64,000 bases of DNA, from positions 1,860,001 through 1,924,000 of the forward strand of contig NZ_CP029197.1 of the NCBI RefSeq assembly GCF_008639165.1. Direction: 5' to 3'. Each line of letters starts with the position of its first letter. The stretch's first letter is position 1. Positions 1-8,112 of the stretch are shown here, one piece after another. The position numbers and the translations under genes were made by a program. A model generated the notes under the pieces. That model was not told the origin of the DNA and ran no database searches. It worked only from the letters and a program-made list of their open reading frames with translations. This DNA is from Streptomyces venezuelae ATCC 10712. GTDB lineage: Bacteria; Actinomycetota; Actinomycetes; Streptomycetales; Streptomycetaceae.

Positions 1-258
1 GCCCGCGTTGTTGACGAGGACGTCGAGCCGTCCGTACCGCTCGGCGAGAGTGCTGAGGAGTTCCTGTACGGCGGTGGGTTCCCGCAGGTCGACGGGGTGG
101 AACGCGGCGGTGCGGCCCGCCGCTTGGACCGGCGTGTCGGGGGGTCTGCGGGCGCAGACGGCGACGTGGGCGCCGGCCCGCAGAAAGGCGCGGGTGATGC
201 CCGCGCCGACGCCGCGGGTTCCGCCGGTGACGAGCACGACCCTCCCGTCCAGCTCCAT
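1..258 (-). CDS. SDR family oxidoreductase, KstR2-regulon type (3-prime end outside window)
   Basis: Only the N-terminal 86 or so codons are in the window; the gene continues past base 1. The reading frame starts at ATG 256-258 and shows the Rossmann dinucleotide motif TGGTRGVG near residue 11 and an NNAG motif at the window edge, as in short-chain dehydrogenases. It is transcribed divergently from the echA20-ipdABC operon across a 65-bp gap that carries a KstR2-like palindrome. In Mycobacterium tuberculosis the SDR genes Rv3548c and Rv3549c lie divergent from echA20 in the same way, so a role in degradation of steroid rings C and D is inferred. The exact substrate cannot be told. Confidence 0.8.
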   Translation of the reverse strand, partial: MELDGRVVLVTGGTRGVGAGITRAFLRAGAHVAVCARRPPDTPVQAAGRTAAFHPVDLREPTAVQELLSTLAERYGRLDVLVNNAG

Positions 259-284
259 CGGCTGCTACCTTCCTCCCCAAGGGT

Positions 285-304
285 ACCTAACAAACGTTTG
301 GTGG
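285..304. promoter_or_regulatory. KstR2-like operator, site 1
   Basis: The core AACAAACGTTTGGT (289-302) contains the perfect 10-bp palindrome CAAACGTTTG and sits between two divergent catabolic genes. It resembles the published KstR2 consensus AnCAAGnnCTTGnT with two mismatches. The outer bases match a second site at 10687-10707 when that one is read on the other strand (CCTAACAA..TTTGGT). The shared site and the local KstR2-like gene suggest repression of both divergent transcripts until HIP-CoA appears. Confidence 0.65.
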
Positions 305-323
305 AAAGGTAGCTGATCCGCTC

Positions 324-1073
324 ATGGGTGTCTGCACCTCTCGCCCGGCTCCGGGCGTGGCCCTGGTCACCGTCGACTTCCCACCCGTCAACGCCCTGCC
401 CGTCAAGGGCTGGTACGCGCTGGCCGACGCCGTCCGCGCGGCCGGCCGCGACCCGGAGGTCCGCTGTGTCGTGCTCACCGCCGAGGGCCGCGGCTTCAAC
501 GCGGGCGTCGACATCAAGGAGCTGCAGCGCGACCCCGGGCACACCTCCCTGATCGGCGCCAACAGCGGCTGCGCCGAGGCCTTCGCCGCCGTGTACGAGT
601 GCGAGGTGCCGGTCGTGGCCGCGGTCGCCGGGCACTGCCTGGGCGGCGGCATCGGCCTCGTCGGCAACGCCGACGCGATCGTCGCCGCCGAGGACGCCGT
701 GTTCGGGCTGCCCGAGCTGGACCGGGGCGCGCTCGGCGCCGCCACCCATCTGGCCCGGCTCGTGCCGCAGCACCTGATGCGCACCCTCTACTTCACCTCG
801 CGGACCGTGACCGCCGCCGAACTGCACGCCCACGGCTCGGTGTGGCGGGTGGTCCCGCGCCCCGGGCTGCTCGACGCGGCCCTCGGGCTCGCCGGGGAGA
901 TCGCCGCCAAGGACGGCAGCCTCCTCCGGCTCGCGAAGGCCGCGCTCAACGGCATCGACCCCGTGGACGTGCGGCGCAGCTACCGCTTCGAGCAGGGCTT
1001 CACCTTCGAGGCCAATCTCAGCGGTGTCGCCGACCGGGTCCGCGACACCTTCGGAAAGGAGGGCTCCCCGTGA
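324..1073 (+). CDS. echA20: EchA20-type enoyl-CoA hydratase/isomerase family hydrolase
   Basis: A 249-residue crotonase-fold protein. The oxyanion-hole segments GRGFNAGVD (about 56-63) and AGHCLGGGIGL (about 102-112) are visible. In steroid-degrading actinobacteria EchA20 hydrolyses ring D of the HIP-CoA-derived intermediate HIEC-CoA. This assignment rests on the neighbours: ipdA overlaps its stop codon by GTGA, and ipdB and ipdC follow, the same order as Rv3550-Rv3553. The start at ATG 324 lies 22 bp after the KstR2-like palindrome, so bound repressor would block transcription. The family alone would only allow a general enoyl-CoA hydratase call. Confidence 0.85.
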   Translation: MGVCTSRPAPGVALVTVDFPPVNALPVKGWYALADAVRAAGRDPEVRCVVLTAEGRGFNAGVDIKELQRDPGHTSLIGANSGCAEAFAAVYECEVPVVAAVAGHCLGGGIGLVGNADAIVAAEDAVFGLPELDRGALGAATHLARLVPQHLMRTLYFTSRTVTAAELHAHGSVWRVVPRPGLLDAALGLAGEIAAKDGSLLRLAKAALNGIDPVDVRRSYRFEQGFTFEANLSGVADRVRDTFGKEGSP

Positions 1074-1927
1074 CCGACAAGACCATGACCCCCGAGGACG
1101 TCGTGGGCCGGCTCCGGTCGGGCATGACGATCGGGATCGGCGGCTGGGGCTCCCGGCGCAAGCCGATGGCCCTGGTCAGAGCACTGCTCCGGTCCGAGAT
1201 CGGCGATCTCACGGTGATCTCGTACGGGGGCCCCGACATCGGCCTGCTCGCCGCCGCCGGACGGATCAGGCGGCTCGTCGCGCCCTTCGTGACCCTGGAC
1301 TCGATTCCCCTCGAACCCCACTACCGGGCCGCCCGCGAGCGCGGCACCCTCGCCCTCACCGAGCTCGACGAGGCGATGTTCATGTGGGGCCTGCACGCCG
1401 CCGCCAACCGGCTGCCCTTCCTGCCGGTCCGGGCCGGCCTCGGCTCCGACGTGATGCGGGTCAACCCGGAACTGCGGACCGTCACCTCCCCGTACGAGGA
1501 CGGCGAGGAGTTCGTCGCCGTGCCCGCGCTGCGCATGGACGCCGCCCTCGTCCACCTCAACCGCGCCGACCGGCTCGGCAACGGCCAGTACCTCGGCCCC
1601 GACCCGTACTTCGACGACCTGTTCTGCGAGGCCGCCGACACCGCGTACGTCTCCTGCGAACGCCTCGTCGACCGCTTTCCACCGGACACCGTCCCCCAGA
1701 CCCTCGTCGTCAGCCGCCACAGCGTCACCGGCGTCGTCGAGACCCCGAACGGGGCCCACTTCACCTCCTGCGTCCCCGACCACCCCCGCGACGAGCCGTT
1801 CCAGAAGCTCTACGCGACCACCCCCTGGCCCGAGTTCGCCGAGCGCTTCCTCTCGGGCAAGTCCGAGGACGACTACCAGGCGGCCGTACGGGCCTGGCAC
1901 ACCGAGCGCGAGGAGCAGCGGACGTGA
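1070..1927 (+). CDS. ipdA: IpdA, alpha subunit of the ring C-opening CoA-thioester hydrolase
   Basis: A 285-residue protein of the class I CoA-transferase alpha-subunit fold, with the glycine-rich N-terminal segment RSGMTIGIGGWGSRRKP (about 16-32). In Mycobacterium and Rhodococcus IpdA-IpdB does not transfer CoA but hydrolytically opens ring C of COCHEA-CoA. The start GTG 1070 is set by a ribosome binding site (GGAAAGGAGGG) inside the end of echA20. Stop and start with ipdB overlap as GTGA (1924-1927), as expected for two subunits made in equal amounts. An ordinary 3-oxoacid CoA-transferase is the alternative, but the gene context argues strongly for IpdA. Confidence 0.88.
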   Translation: MTDKTMTPEDVVGRLRSGMTIGIGGWGSRRKPMALVRALLRSEIGDLTVISYGGPDIGLLAAAGRIRRLVAPFVTLDSIPLEPHYRAARERGTLALTELDEAMFMWGLHAAANRLPFLPVRAGLGSDVMRVNPELRTVTSPYEDGEEFVAVPALRMDAALVHLNRADRLGNGQYLGPDPYFDDLFCEAADTAYVSCERLVDRFPPDTVPQTLVVSRHSVTGVVETPNGAHFTSCVPDHPRDEPFQKLYATTPWPEFAERFLSGKSEDDYQAAVRAWHTEREEQRT

Positions 1928-2655
1928 CGACGGAAGCGACGACGGCCGTCAGCCGGGCCGAGTACTGCGTGATCGCCTGCGCCGAGGCCTGGCGCGACAA
2001 CGGCGAGGTGCTCGCCAGCCCCATGGGGCTGATCCCCTCCCTCGGCGCCCGGCTCGCCAAGCGGACCTTCTCCCCCGGCCTCCTGCTCACCGACGGCGAG
2101 GCGCTGCTCGTCGGCCCCGACGGGGAGCCCGAGGGCTGGCTGCCGTACCGCAGGCACCTCACGATGGTCACCGGCGGCAAGCGGCACGTGATGATGGGCG
2201 CCAGCCAGATCGACCGGTACGGCAACCAGAACATCTCCTGCATCGGCGACTGGGAGCGCCCGGCCCGGCAGCTCCTCGGCGTCCGTGGCGCGCCGGTCAA
2301 CACCCTGAACAATCCGGTGAGTTACTGGATCCCCAAGCACTCGACCCGGGTCTTCGTGGCACGGGTCGACATGATCTGCGGCGTCGGCTACGACCACGCC
2401 GTCGGGCCGTACCACCGGCTGCCCCGGGTGGTCACCGACCTCGCCGTGCTCGACTTCGAGACGCCCGACCACGCCATGCGGCTGGTGTCGGTGCACCCGG
2501 GCGTGACGGTCGACGAGGTGCGCGCGGCCACCGGCTTCGAGCTGGTGACCGACGGGGACGTCCCGGACACCCGCGAGCCGACCGCCGCGGAACTGCGGCT
2601 GATCCGCGAGGTCATCGACCCGGCCGGGCTGCGCGACCGCGAGGTCCGGGCCTGA
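1924..2655 (+). CDS. ipdB: IpdB, beta subunit of the ring C-opening CoA-thioester hydrolase
   Basis: A 243-residue CoA-transferase beta-type subunit. The segments LLTDGEA (54-60), MGASQIDRYGNQNIS (91-105) and the C-terminal IREVIDPAGLRDRE are close to what I recall of mycobacterial IpdB. It would pair with IpdA as a heterotetramer that opens steroid ring C. It is coupled to ipdA by a GTGA overlap and to ipdC by TGATG (2653-2657). The N-terminus at GTG 1924 is fixed by that coupling. No frameshift or obvious loss was seen. Confidence 0.88.
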   Translation: MTTEATTAVSRAEYCVIACAEAWRDNGEVLASPMGLIPSLGARLAKRTFSPGLLLTDGEALLVGPDGEPEGWLPYRRHLTMVTGGKRHVMMGASQIDRYGNQNISCIGDWERPARQLLGVRGAPVNTLNNPVSYWIPKHSTRVFVARVDMICGVGYDHAVGPYHRLPRVVTDLAVLDFETPDHAMRLVSVHPGVTVDEVRAATGFELVTDGDVPDTREPTAAELRLIREVIDPAGLRDREVRA

Positions 2656-3707
2656 TGGAGACCGCCCTGACCGAGCTGGTCGGCGTCCGCCACCCGATCG
2701 TGCAGACCGGCATGGGCTGGGTCGCCGGCCCCCGGCTCGTCTCCGCCACCGCGAACGCGGGCGCGCTCGGCGTCCTCGCCTCCGCCACGATGACCGTGGA
2801 CGAACTGCGGGCCGCCGTCCGCGAGGTGCGGTCCCGCACCGACCGGCCCTTCGGGGTGAACCTGCGGGCCGACGCGGGCGACGCCCGCGAACGGGTCCGG
2901 ATCATCGTCGACGAGGGGGTGCGGGTCGCCTCCTTCGCCCTCGCGCCCTCCCGCGACCTGATCGCCGAACTCAAGGACGCCGGGGTCGTCGTGATCCCGT
3001 CCGTCGGCGCCCGGCGGCACGCCGAGAAGGTCGCCGGCTGGGGCGCGGACGCGGTCCTCGTCCAGGGCGGCGAGGGCGGCGGCCACACCGGCGAGGTCGC
3101 GACCAGTGTGCTGCTGCCGCAGGTGGTGGACGCGGTCGGCATCCCGGTGATCGCCGCGGGCGGTTTCCACGACGGGCGGGGCCTGGTCGCCGCCCTCGCC
3201 CACGGGGCGGCGGGCATCGCGATGGGCACCCGGTTCCTGCTGACCTCGGACTCCACGGTGCCGGAGGCGGTGAAGGCCCGCTATCTGGCCGCCACGGTCA
3301 AGGACGTCACGGTGACGACGGCCGTGGACGGGCTGCCGCACCGGATGCTCCGCACCGAACTCGTGGCCTCCCTGGAGAACGCCGGCCGGGTCCGGTCGCT
3401 CACCCGGGCCCTGCACCGGGCGAACGGTTTCCGCCGGCTTTCCGGGCTCTCCTGGCCCGCGATGATCCGCGACGGACTGGCCCTGCGCCACGGCAAGGAC
3501 CTGAGCTGGAGCCAGGTCCTGCTCGCCGCGAACACCCCGATGCTCCTGCGGGCGTCCATGGTCGAGGGCCGCACCGACCTCGGCGTGATGGCCGCGGGCC
3601 AGGTGGCGGGGGTGATCGACGACCTGCCCAGCTGCGAGGAGCTGATCACCCGGATCATGGCCGAGGCCGCGCAGGTGCTCCGCGCCCTCCCCCGCCCCGA
3701 GACGTAA
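2655..3707 (+). CDS. ipdC: IpdC, nitronate-monooxygenase-like flavoprotein of HIP catabolism
   Basis: A 350-residue FMN-binding TIM-barrel protein of the nitronate monooxygenase / enoyl-ACP reductase II family. Typical signs are the N-terminal VRHPIVQTGMGWVAGP and the flavin-phosphate segments QGGEGGGHTG and IAAGGFHDGRG followed by GTRFLLTSDS. In actinobacterial steroid degraders the orthologue (Rv3553) sits directly after ipdB and is implicated in processing the hydroxylated HIP-derived CoA ester; the details of its reaction are less settled than those of IpdAB. It is the last gene of the echA20-ipdABC transcript, and the next gene belongs to an unrelated family. Confidence 0.82.
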   Translation: METALTELVGVRHPIVQTGMGWVAGPRLVSATANAGALGVLASATMTVDELRAAVREVRSRTDRPFGVNLRADAGDARERVRIIVDEGVRVASFALAPSRDLIAELKDAGVVVIPSVGARRHAEKVAGWGADAVLVQGGEGGGHTGEVATSVLLPQVVDAVGIPVIAAGGFHDGRGLVAALAHGAAGIAMGTRFLLTSDSTVPEAVKARYLAATVKDVTVTTAVDGLPHRMLRTELVASLENAGRVRSLTRALHRANGFRRLSGLSWPAMIRDGLALRHGKDLSWSQVLLAANTPMLLRASMVEGRTDLGVMAAGQVAGVIDDLPSCEELITRIMAEAAQVLRALPRPET

Positions 3708-3754
3708 CACCCGCTCCCACCCTCAACCCCCTTGAGCCGCAAAGGAGTCCGGCC

Positions 3755-4663
3755 GTGCACCTGTCTCGACGCGCGCTGCTCACCGCCACCGGGGCCACCG
3801 CCCTGGTGGCAGCCCTGCCCCCGGAGGCGATCGCCAGAACCGGCCCCCGGTCCGCGCGGGCGACCGCCATCCGGCAGATCCCCCTCCAGGGCGCCGTCAA
3901 CGTCCGCGACCTCGGCGGATACCTCACGTACGACGGGAGCCGGGTCCGTCACGGGCTCGCCTACCGGGGCGACCACCTCGCCAAGCTCACCGCCGCCGAC
4001 CTGACCACCCTCGCCGGGCTCGGCCTCCGCACCGTGGTCGACCTGCGCATCCCGACGGAGGTCGGGTACGACGGCGCCGACCGGCTCCCCGCCGGGGTCG
4101 TCCCGGTCGCCCGGCCCGTCACCGACAACGGCCTGTTCGGGCGGCTGCTCACCGCGATCGGCTCCCGCGACCCGGTGCGGCAGGAGGAGATGCTGGGCGG
4201 CGGACGGGCCGCCGCCTTCATGCGCGAGGTGTACCGGACCTTCGTCACCGACGCGGCGAACCGGGCCGCCTTCGCGGCCACCCTGCGGGACCTCGCCGAT
4301 CCCCGCAGGGGGCCGCTGCTGCTGCACTGCACCTCGGGCAAGGACCGCACCGGCTGGACCGGCTGGCTGCTGCTCACGCTGCTCGGCGTGCCCGATTCCC
4401 TCGCCCGCCAGGACTACCTGGCCTCCAACACCTTCCGCGCCGCGTACGACGCCCGGGTGCGGGAGGGGCTGAAGCAGGGCGGGCTCATGCAGAACCCGGA
4501 CCTGATCATCCCGCTCCAGGAGGTGCGGGCGGAGTACCTCGACACCGCCCTGGAGCAGCTGCGCTCCTCGTACGGGAGCGTGTTCCGCTACGTGTCCGAG
4601 GGCCTCGGCCTGGAGTTCCGCGAGCTGCTGGCGCTGCGCGAACGGCTGGTGCCCGCGGCCTGA
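3755..4663 (+). CDS. Tyrosine-protein phosphatase (HCxxGKDRTG type), probably exported
   Basis: A 302-residue protein of the Y_phosphatase3 family. The P-loop HCTSGKDRTG lies at about 191-200, with Cys192 as nucleophile, and the upstream NVRDLGGY (49-56) and VVDLRIPTE segments are typical. The N-terminus has a twin-arginine-like run SRRALL followed by a hydrophobic alanine-rich stretch to residue 27, so Tat export is plausible. The start GTG 3755 has the ribosome binding site AAAGGAG at 3741-3747. It lies inside the split steroid cluster but has no known role there. It may act on phosphoproteins or phosphoinositides outside the membrane; the substrate is unknown. Confidence 0.85.
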   Translation: MHLSRRALLTATGATALVAALPPEAIARTGPRSARATAIRQIPLQGAVNVRDLGGYLTYDGSRVRHGLAYRGDHLAKLTAADLTTLAGLGLRTVVDLRIPTEVGYDGADRLPAGVVPVARPVTDNGLFGRLLTAIGSRDPVRQEEMLGGGRAAAFMREVYRTFVTDAANRAAFAATLRDLADPRRGPLLLHCTSGKDRTGWTGWLLLTLLGVPDSLARQDYLASNTFRAAYDARVREGLKQGGLMQNPDLIIPLQEVRAEYLDTALEQLRSSYGSVFRYVSEGLGLEFRELLALRERLVPAA

Positions 4664-6294
4664 CGCCCGCCGCGGCCGGCACCGGCCGCGGCGCCACGGC
4701 CGCCGCCCGTGCCGGAGCCGGCGCCCCGGCCGCCGCCGGTGGCGCGGCCCGCGCCACCGGTGGAGCCGGCCGCGCGGCCCGCGGAGCCGGTCGAGCGGCC
4801 GGTGGCCGTGCCCGTGGCGCGGCCGGAGCCCGTACCCGTAGCAGCCGAGCCGCCGGCCGTGGCCGGACGGCGGCGACGGCGGTTGCCGCCGCTGCCGCTG
4901 CCCGCGCCGCCGCCGGTGCCGGCGGGCTTGCGCGGCGGGGTGGGCTGCGGGATCTCGATGACGACCGGGACGCCCGAGGGCTCCCGCGCGCCGGTCAGCT
5001 CGGCGAGCTGCTCGTCGCTGGACTTGATCTGCGCGGTGCGGGGGCTGATGCCCGCGTGCGACATCAGACGGCCCATGTCGCGCTTCTGCTCGGGCAGGAC
5101 CAGGGTGAAGACGCTGCCGGACTCACCGGCGCGGGCGGTGCGGCCGCCGCGGTGCAGGTAGTCCTTGTGGTCCATCGGCGGGTCGACGTTCACGACCATG
5201 TCGAGGTCGTCGACGTGGATGCCGCGCGCGGCGACGTTCGTGGCGACGAGCGTGGTGACCTGACCGCTCTTGAACTGGTCCAGGGTCCGGTTGCGCTGCG
5301 GCTGCGAGCGGCCGCCGTGCAGGCCGGAGGCCCGTACGCCGTTGGCGAGGAGCCGCTTGACCAGCCGGTCCACGGACCGCTTGGTGTCCAGGAAGAGGAT
5401 CGTGCGGCCGTCGCGGGCCGCGATCTTCAGCGTGACGGCCTTCTTGTCGGTCTCGTCCATCACGTACAGGACGTGGTGCTCCATGGTGGTGACCGCACCG
5501 GCCGAGGGGTCGACGGAGTGGACGACCGGGTCGTCGAGGAACATCTTGACCAGCCGGTCGACGTTCCGGTCCAGGGTGGCCGAGAACAGCAGGCGCTGCC
5601 CGCCCGGCTCGACCTGCTTCAGGAGCTTCGTGACCTGCGGCAGGAAGCCCATGTCGGCCATCTGGTCGGCCTCGTCGAGGACCGTGACGGCGACCTGGTC
5701 GAGCCGGCAGTCGCCGCGGTCGATGAGGTCGTGGAGCCGGCCAGGCGTGGCGATCAGGACCTCGGCGCCGCGTCGCAGCGCGGAGGACTGCCGACTGATC
5801 GACATGCCGCCGACGACGGTGGTGATGCGCAGCCGCAGCGCGGCGGCGTACGGGGTGAGCGCGTCGGTCACCTGCTGGGCGAGCTCGCGGGTGGGCACCA
5901 GGACCAGCGCGAGCGGCGCGCCGGACTCGGCGCGGCGGCCGGCCGTGCGGGCGAGGAGCGCGAGGCCGAACGCCAGGGTCTTGCCGGAGCCGGTACGCCC
6001 CCGGCCGAGCACGTCACGGCCGGCCAGCGAGTTCGGGAGGGTAGCGGCCTGGATCGGGAACGGCTCCGTGACGCCCTGCTCGCCCAGGGTCCGCAGCAGG
6101 CCCTCGGGCATGTCGAGGTCGGCGAAGGCGGCCACCGCGGGCAGCGCGGGCGTCACCGTCTCCGGCGGCGTGAACTCGCTGGGCGGCGGGGGCGCGGTGG
6201 GGCGGCGCCCGCCGCGGGAGGCCTTCGGCTGTGACGTGGACTTCGCCTGGGCGGTGCGGGGGCTGCGCTTGTGAGGGCGTTCGGAGCGGGTCAT
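4588..6294 (-). CDS. DEAD-box ATP-dependent RNA helicase with Gly/Arg-rich tail
   Basis: A 568-residue protein with all main SF2 motifs in order: Q motif (EPFPIQAATLP), motif I GRGRTGSGKT, PTRELAQQ, TPGRL, VLDEAD, SATL, TNVAARGIH and HRGGRTARAG. A basic N-terminal arm of about 40 residues and a C-terminal tail of about 120 residues rich in Gly, Arg, Ser and Thr flank the core; such tails bind RNA non-specifically. ATG 6294 is chosen because AAAGG precedes it. The tail overlaps the 3-prime end of the convergent phosphatase gene by 76 bp. Its 5-prime leader carries degenerate tandem repeats and a hairpin. Similar helicases act in ribosome assembly and cold adaptation. Confidence 0.88.
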   Translation of the reverse strand: MTRSERPHKRSPRTAQAKSTSQPKASRGGRRPTAPPPPSEFTPPETVTPALPAVAAFADLDMPEGLLRTLGEQGVTEPFPIQAATLPNSLAGRDVLGRGRTGSGKTLAFGLALLARTAGRRAESGAPLALVLVPTRELAQQVTDALTPYAAALRLRITTVVGGMSISRQSSALRRGAEVLIATPGRLHDLIDRGDCRLDQVAVTVLDEADQMADMGFLPQVTKLLKQVEPGGQRLLFSATLDRNVDRLVKMFLDDPVVHSVDPSAGAVTTMEHHVLYVMDETDKKAVTLKIAARDGRTILFLDTKRSVDRLVKRLLANGVRASGLHGGRSQPQRNRTLDQFKSGQVTTLVATNVAARGIHVDDLDMVVNVDPPMDHKDYLHRGGRTARAGESGSVFTLVLPEQKRDMGRLMSHAGISPRTAQIKSSDEQLAELTGAREPSGVPVVIEIPQPTPPRKPAGTGGGAGSGSGGNRRRRRPATAGGSAATGTGSGRATGTATGRSTGSAGRAAGSTGGAGRATGGGRGAGSGTGGGRGAAAGAGRGGRQAAGTSRSRSASSSRNSRPRPSDT

Positions 6295-6329
6295 GCGTGC
6301 CTTTCTGGCCGGCGTTCGCGGCACAGCCA

Positions 6330-6356
6330 GGGCCCGCACCTGCACGGTGCGGGCCC
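6330..6356 (-). promoter_or_regulatory. Hairpin in the 5-prime leader of the DEAD-box helicase gene
   Basis: GGGCCCGCACC (6330-6340) and GGTGCGGGCCC (6346-6356) form a perfect 11-bp inverted repeat with a 5-nt loop, 36-62 bp before the helicase ATG. It could be a 5-UTR regulatory structure or a terminator for the minus-strand fadA6 transcript that points the same way. No T-run follows, so neither reading is secure. Confidence 0.45.
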
Positions 6357-6444
6357 CGGCTGCTCTACCCGGAACACGCGATACGGGCCCCGGCTGTATG
6401 TCCCGGAGCGCGCGGTGCGAGCTCCGGATGTCTCTACCGGAACA
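6342..6444. repeat. Three degenerate ~35-bp tandem repeats before the helicase gene
   Basis: Three imperfect copies start near 6342, 6378 and 6412. They share the pattern GCGRTRCGGGCCCCGGCTG followed by a TxTxTACCCGGA-like end. The copies lie on the transcribed 5-prime side of the helicase gene and carry no open frame with coding character. Beyond them, 6445-6549 shows nothing recognisable. Confidence 0.5.
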
Positions 6445-6549
6445 ATAGTGCGCCCCGGAACCTTCCCGCCTCTCCCGATCGGTCCCCGGACGGATCAGAC
6501 CTGCCCAGCGGGGTGGGACGTGGGCGACCTCACAGCCGCCGGGCGGTCG

Positions 6550-6908
6550 TCACAGCCGTTCGACGACCGTGACGTCCGCCTGACCGCCGCCCCCGCACAC
6601 GGGCCCCTCCCCCACTCACAGCCGTTCGATGACCGTGACGTTCGCCTGACCGCCGCCCTCGCACATGGGCCCCTCCCCCACCGGCCACCCTCGCACCGCT
6701 CGGCCCGAGGGGGCCTCCCGGGCTTCGGCCGGCTGCGCCTGCCTCCGGCAGGACGGTCCCGGCACCCGGCCGCGGCCCACTCACAGCCGTTCGATGACCG
6801 TGACGTTCGCCTGACCGCCGCCCTCGCACATGGGCCCCTCCCCCACCGGCCACCCTCGCACCGCTCGGCCCGAGGGGGCCTCCCGGGCTTCGGCCGGCTG
6901 CGGCCCAC
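6550..6908 (-). repeat. Partial duplications of a thiolase 3-prime end, with an exact 122-bp direct repeat
   Basis: Downstream of fadA6 (whose stop is 6909-6911) three further copies of a thiolase 3-prime end occur, with stops read on the minus strand at 6550-6552, 6616-6618 and 6781-6783. The last two would encode [15 protein letters not shown], against [15 protein letters not shown] in the real gene. Bases 6616-6737 and 6781-6902 are identical over 122 bp and include a GC-rich spacer. The copies lack the rest of the gene and are remnants, not functional genes. Their sequence looks like a different thiolase paralogue. Confidence 0.8.
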
Positions 6909-8066
6909 TCACAGCCGTTCGACGATCGTCACGTTCGCCTGGCCGCCGCCCTCGCACATGGTCTGGAGGCCGTAGCGGCCTCCGGTGCGTTCCAGTTCGT
7001 GGAGGAGGGTGGTCATCAGTTTGGCGCCGGTGGCGCCCAGCGGGTGGCCCAGGGCGATCGCGCCGCCGTTGACGTTGACCCGGGCCGGGTCGGCGCCGGT
7101 CTCCTTGAGCCAGGCGAGGACGACGGGGGCGAAGGCCTCGTTGATCTCGACGAGGTCGATGTCGTCGATGGCCAGGCCGGTCTTCTTCAGCGCGTGGGCG
7201 GTGGCGGGTATCGGCGCGGACAGCATCCGGATCGGGTCCTCGCCGCGGGCCGAGAGGTGGTGGATCCGGGCCCGGGGGGTGAGCCCGTGTGCCCGGACGG
7301 CGTCCTCGCTCGCGAGGAGGAGGGCGGCCGCGCCGTCGGAGACCTGGGAGGAGCAGGCGGCGGTGATGGTGCCGCCCTCGACGACCGGCCGGAGCCCCGC
7401 CATCTTCTCGGCGCTGGTGTCGCGGCGCGGCCCCTCGTCGGTGGTGACGTCCCCGTACGCCGCGGTCTCCCGCGTGAAGCGGCCCGTGTCGATCGCCGCC
7501 AGGGCCCGCCGGTGCGAGCGGAGGGCGAACTCCTCCTGGTCGCGGCGGGTGATCCGCCACTTCTCGGCGATCAGCTCGGCGCCGTGGAACTGGTTGACCG
7601 GCGCGTCGCCGTACCGGGCCCGCCAGCCCTCGCTGCCGTGGAAGGGCCCGCCGGTGAGGCCGAGGGGCTCGGCGGCCTGCCGGGAGGCGAAGGCGATGGG
7701 GATCATCGACATGTTCTGCACGCCCCCGGCGACGACCAGGTCCTGGGTGCCGGACAGGACGGCCTGGGCGGCGAAGTGCACGGCCTGCTGGGAGGAGCCG
7801 CACTGGCGGTCGACGGTGACCCCGGGGACCTCCTCGGGGAGGCCCGCCGCCAGCCATGCCGTACGGGCGATGTCGCCGGCCTGCGGCCCGACGGTGTCGA
7901 GGCAGCCGAACACGACGTCGTCGACGGCGGCCGGGTCGATCCCGGAGCGGGCGACGAGGGCGTTGAGCACGTGGGCGCCGAGGTCGGCCGGGTGGACGGA
8001 CGCGAGTCCGCCCCCTCGGCGCCCCACGGGCGTGCGGACCGCTTCGACGATGTAGGCCTCGGGCAT
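6909..8066 (-). CDS. fadA6: FadA6-type acetyl-CoA acyltransferase (thiolase)
   Basis: A 385-residue thiolase. The nucleophilic cysteine lies in [11 protein letters not shown] (about residue 90), the second active-site segment is [17 protein letters not shown], and the C-terminal cysteine is in [15 protein letters not shown]. In mycobacteria FadA6 carries out a late thiolytic step of ring C/D catabolism. ATG 8066 is preceded by GGAGGAG. It lies downstream of kstR2, ipdF and fadE30 in one minus-strand run and is probably the last gene of that transcript. Extra copies of its last codons follow the stop codon. Confidence 0.87.
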   Translation of the reverse strand: MPEAYIVEAVRTPVGRRGGGLASVHPADLGAHVLNALVARSGIDPAAVDDVVFGCLDTVGPQAGDIARTAWLAAGLPEEVPGVTVDRQCGSSQQAVHFAAQAVLSGTQDLVVAGGVQNMSMIPIAFASRQAAEPLGLTGGPFHGSEGWRARYGDAPVNQFHGAELIAEKWRITRRDQEEFALRSHRRALAAIDTGRFTRETAAYGDVTTDEGPRRDTSAEKMAGLRPVVEGGTITAACSSQVSDGAAALLLASEDAVRAHGLTPRARIHHLSARGEDPIRMLSAPIPATAHALKKTGLAIDDIDLVEINEAFAPVVLAWLKETGADPARVNVNGGAIALGHPLGATGAKLMTTLLHELERTGGRYGLQTMCEGGGQANVTIVERL

Positions 8067-8112
8067 GGCGACTCCTCCGGTGTGTTCCTGGCGTCGAGGG
8101 CCGGATCGGGCC

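Noticed and set aside
599..2655. Long Arg/Pro-rich frames on the plus strand across echA20 and ipdAB.
   Set aside because: They are out-of-frame shadows; the true genes show family motifs and coupled starts.
6495..6908. An open frame of 137 codons on the minus strand with internal repeats behind fadA6.
   Set aside because: It reads thiolase-end duplications in the wrong frame and has no start signal; it is repeat DNA, not a gene.
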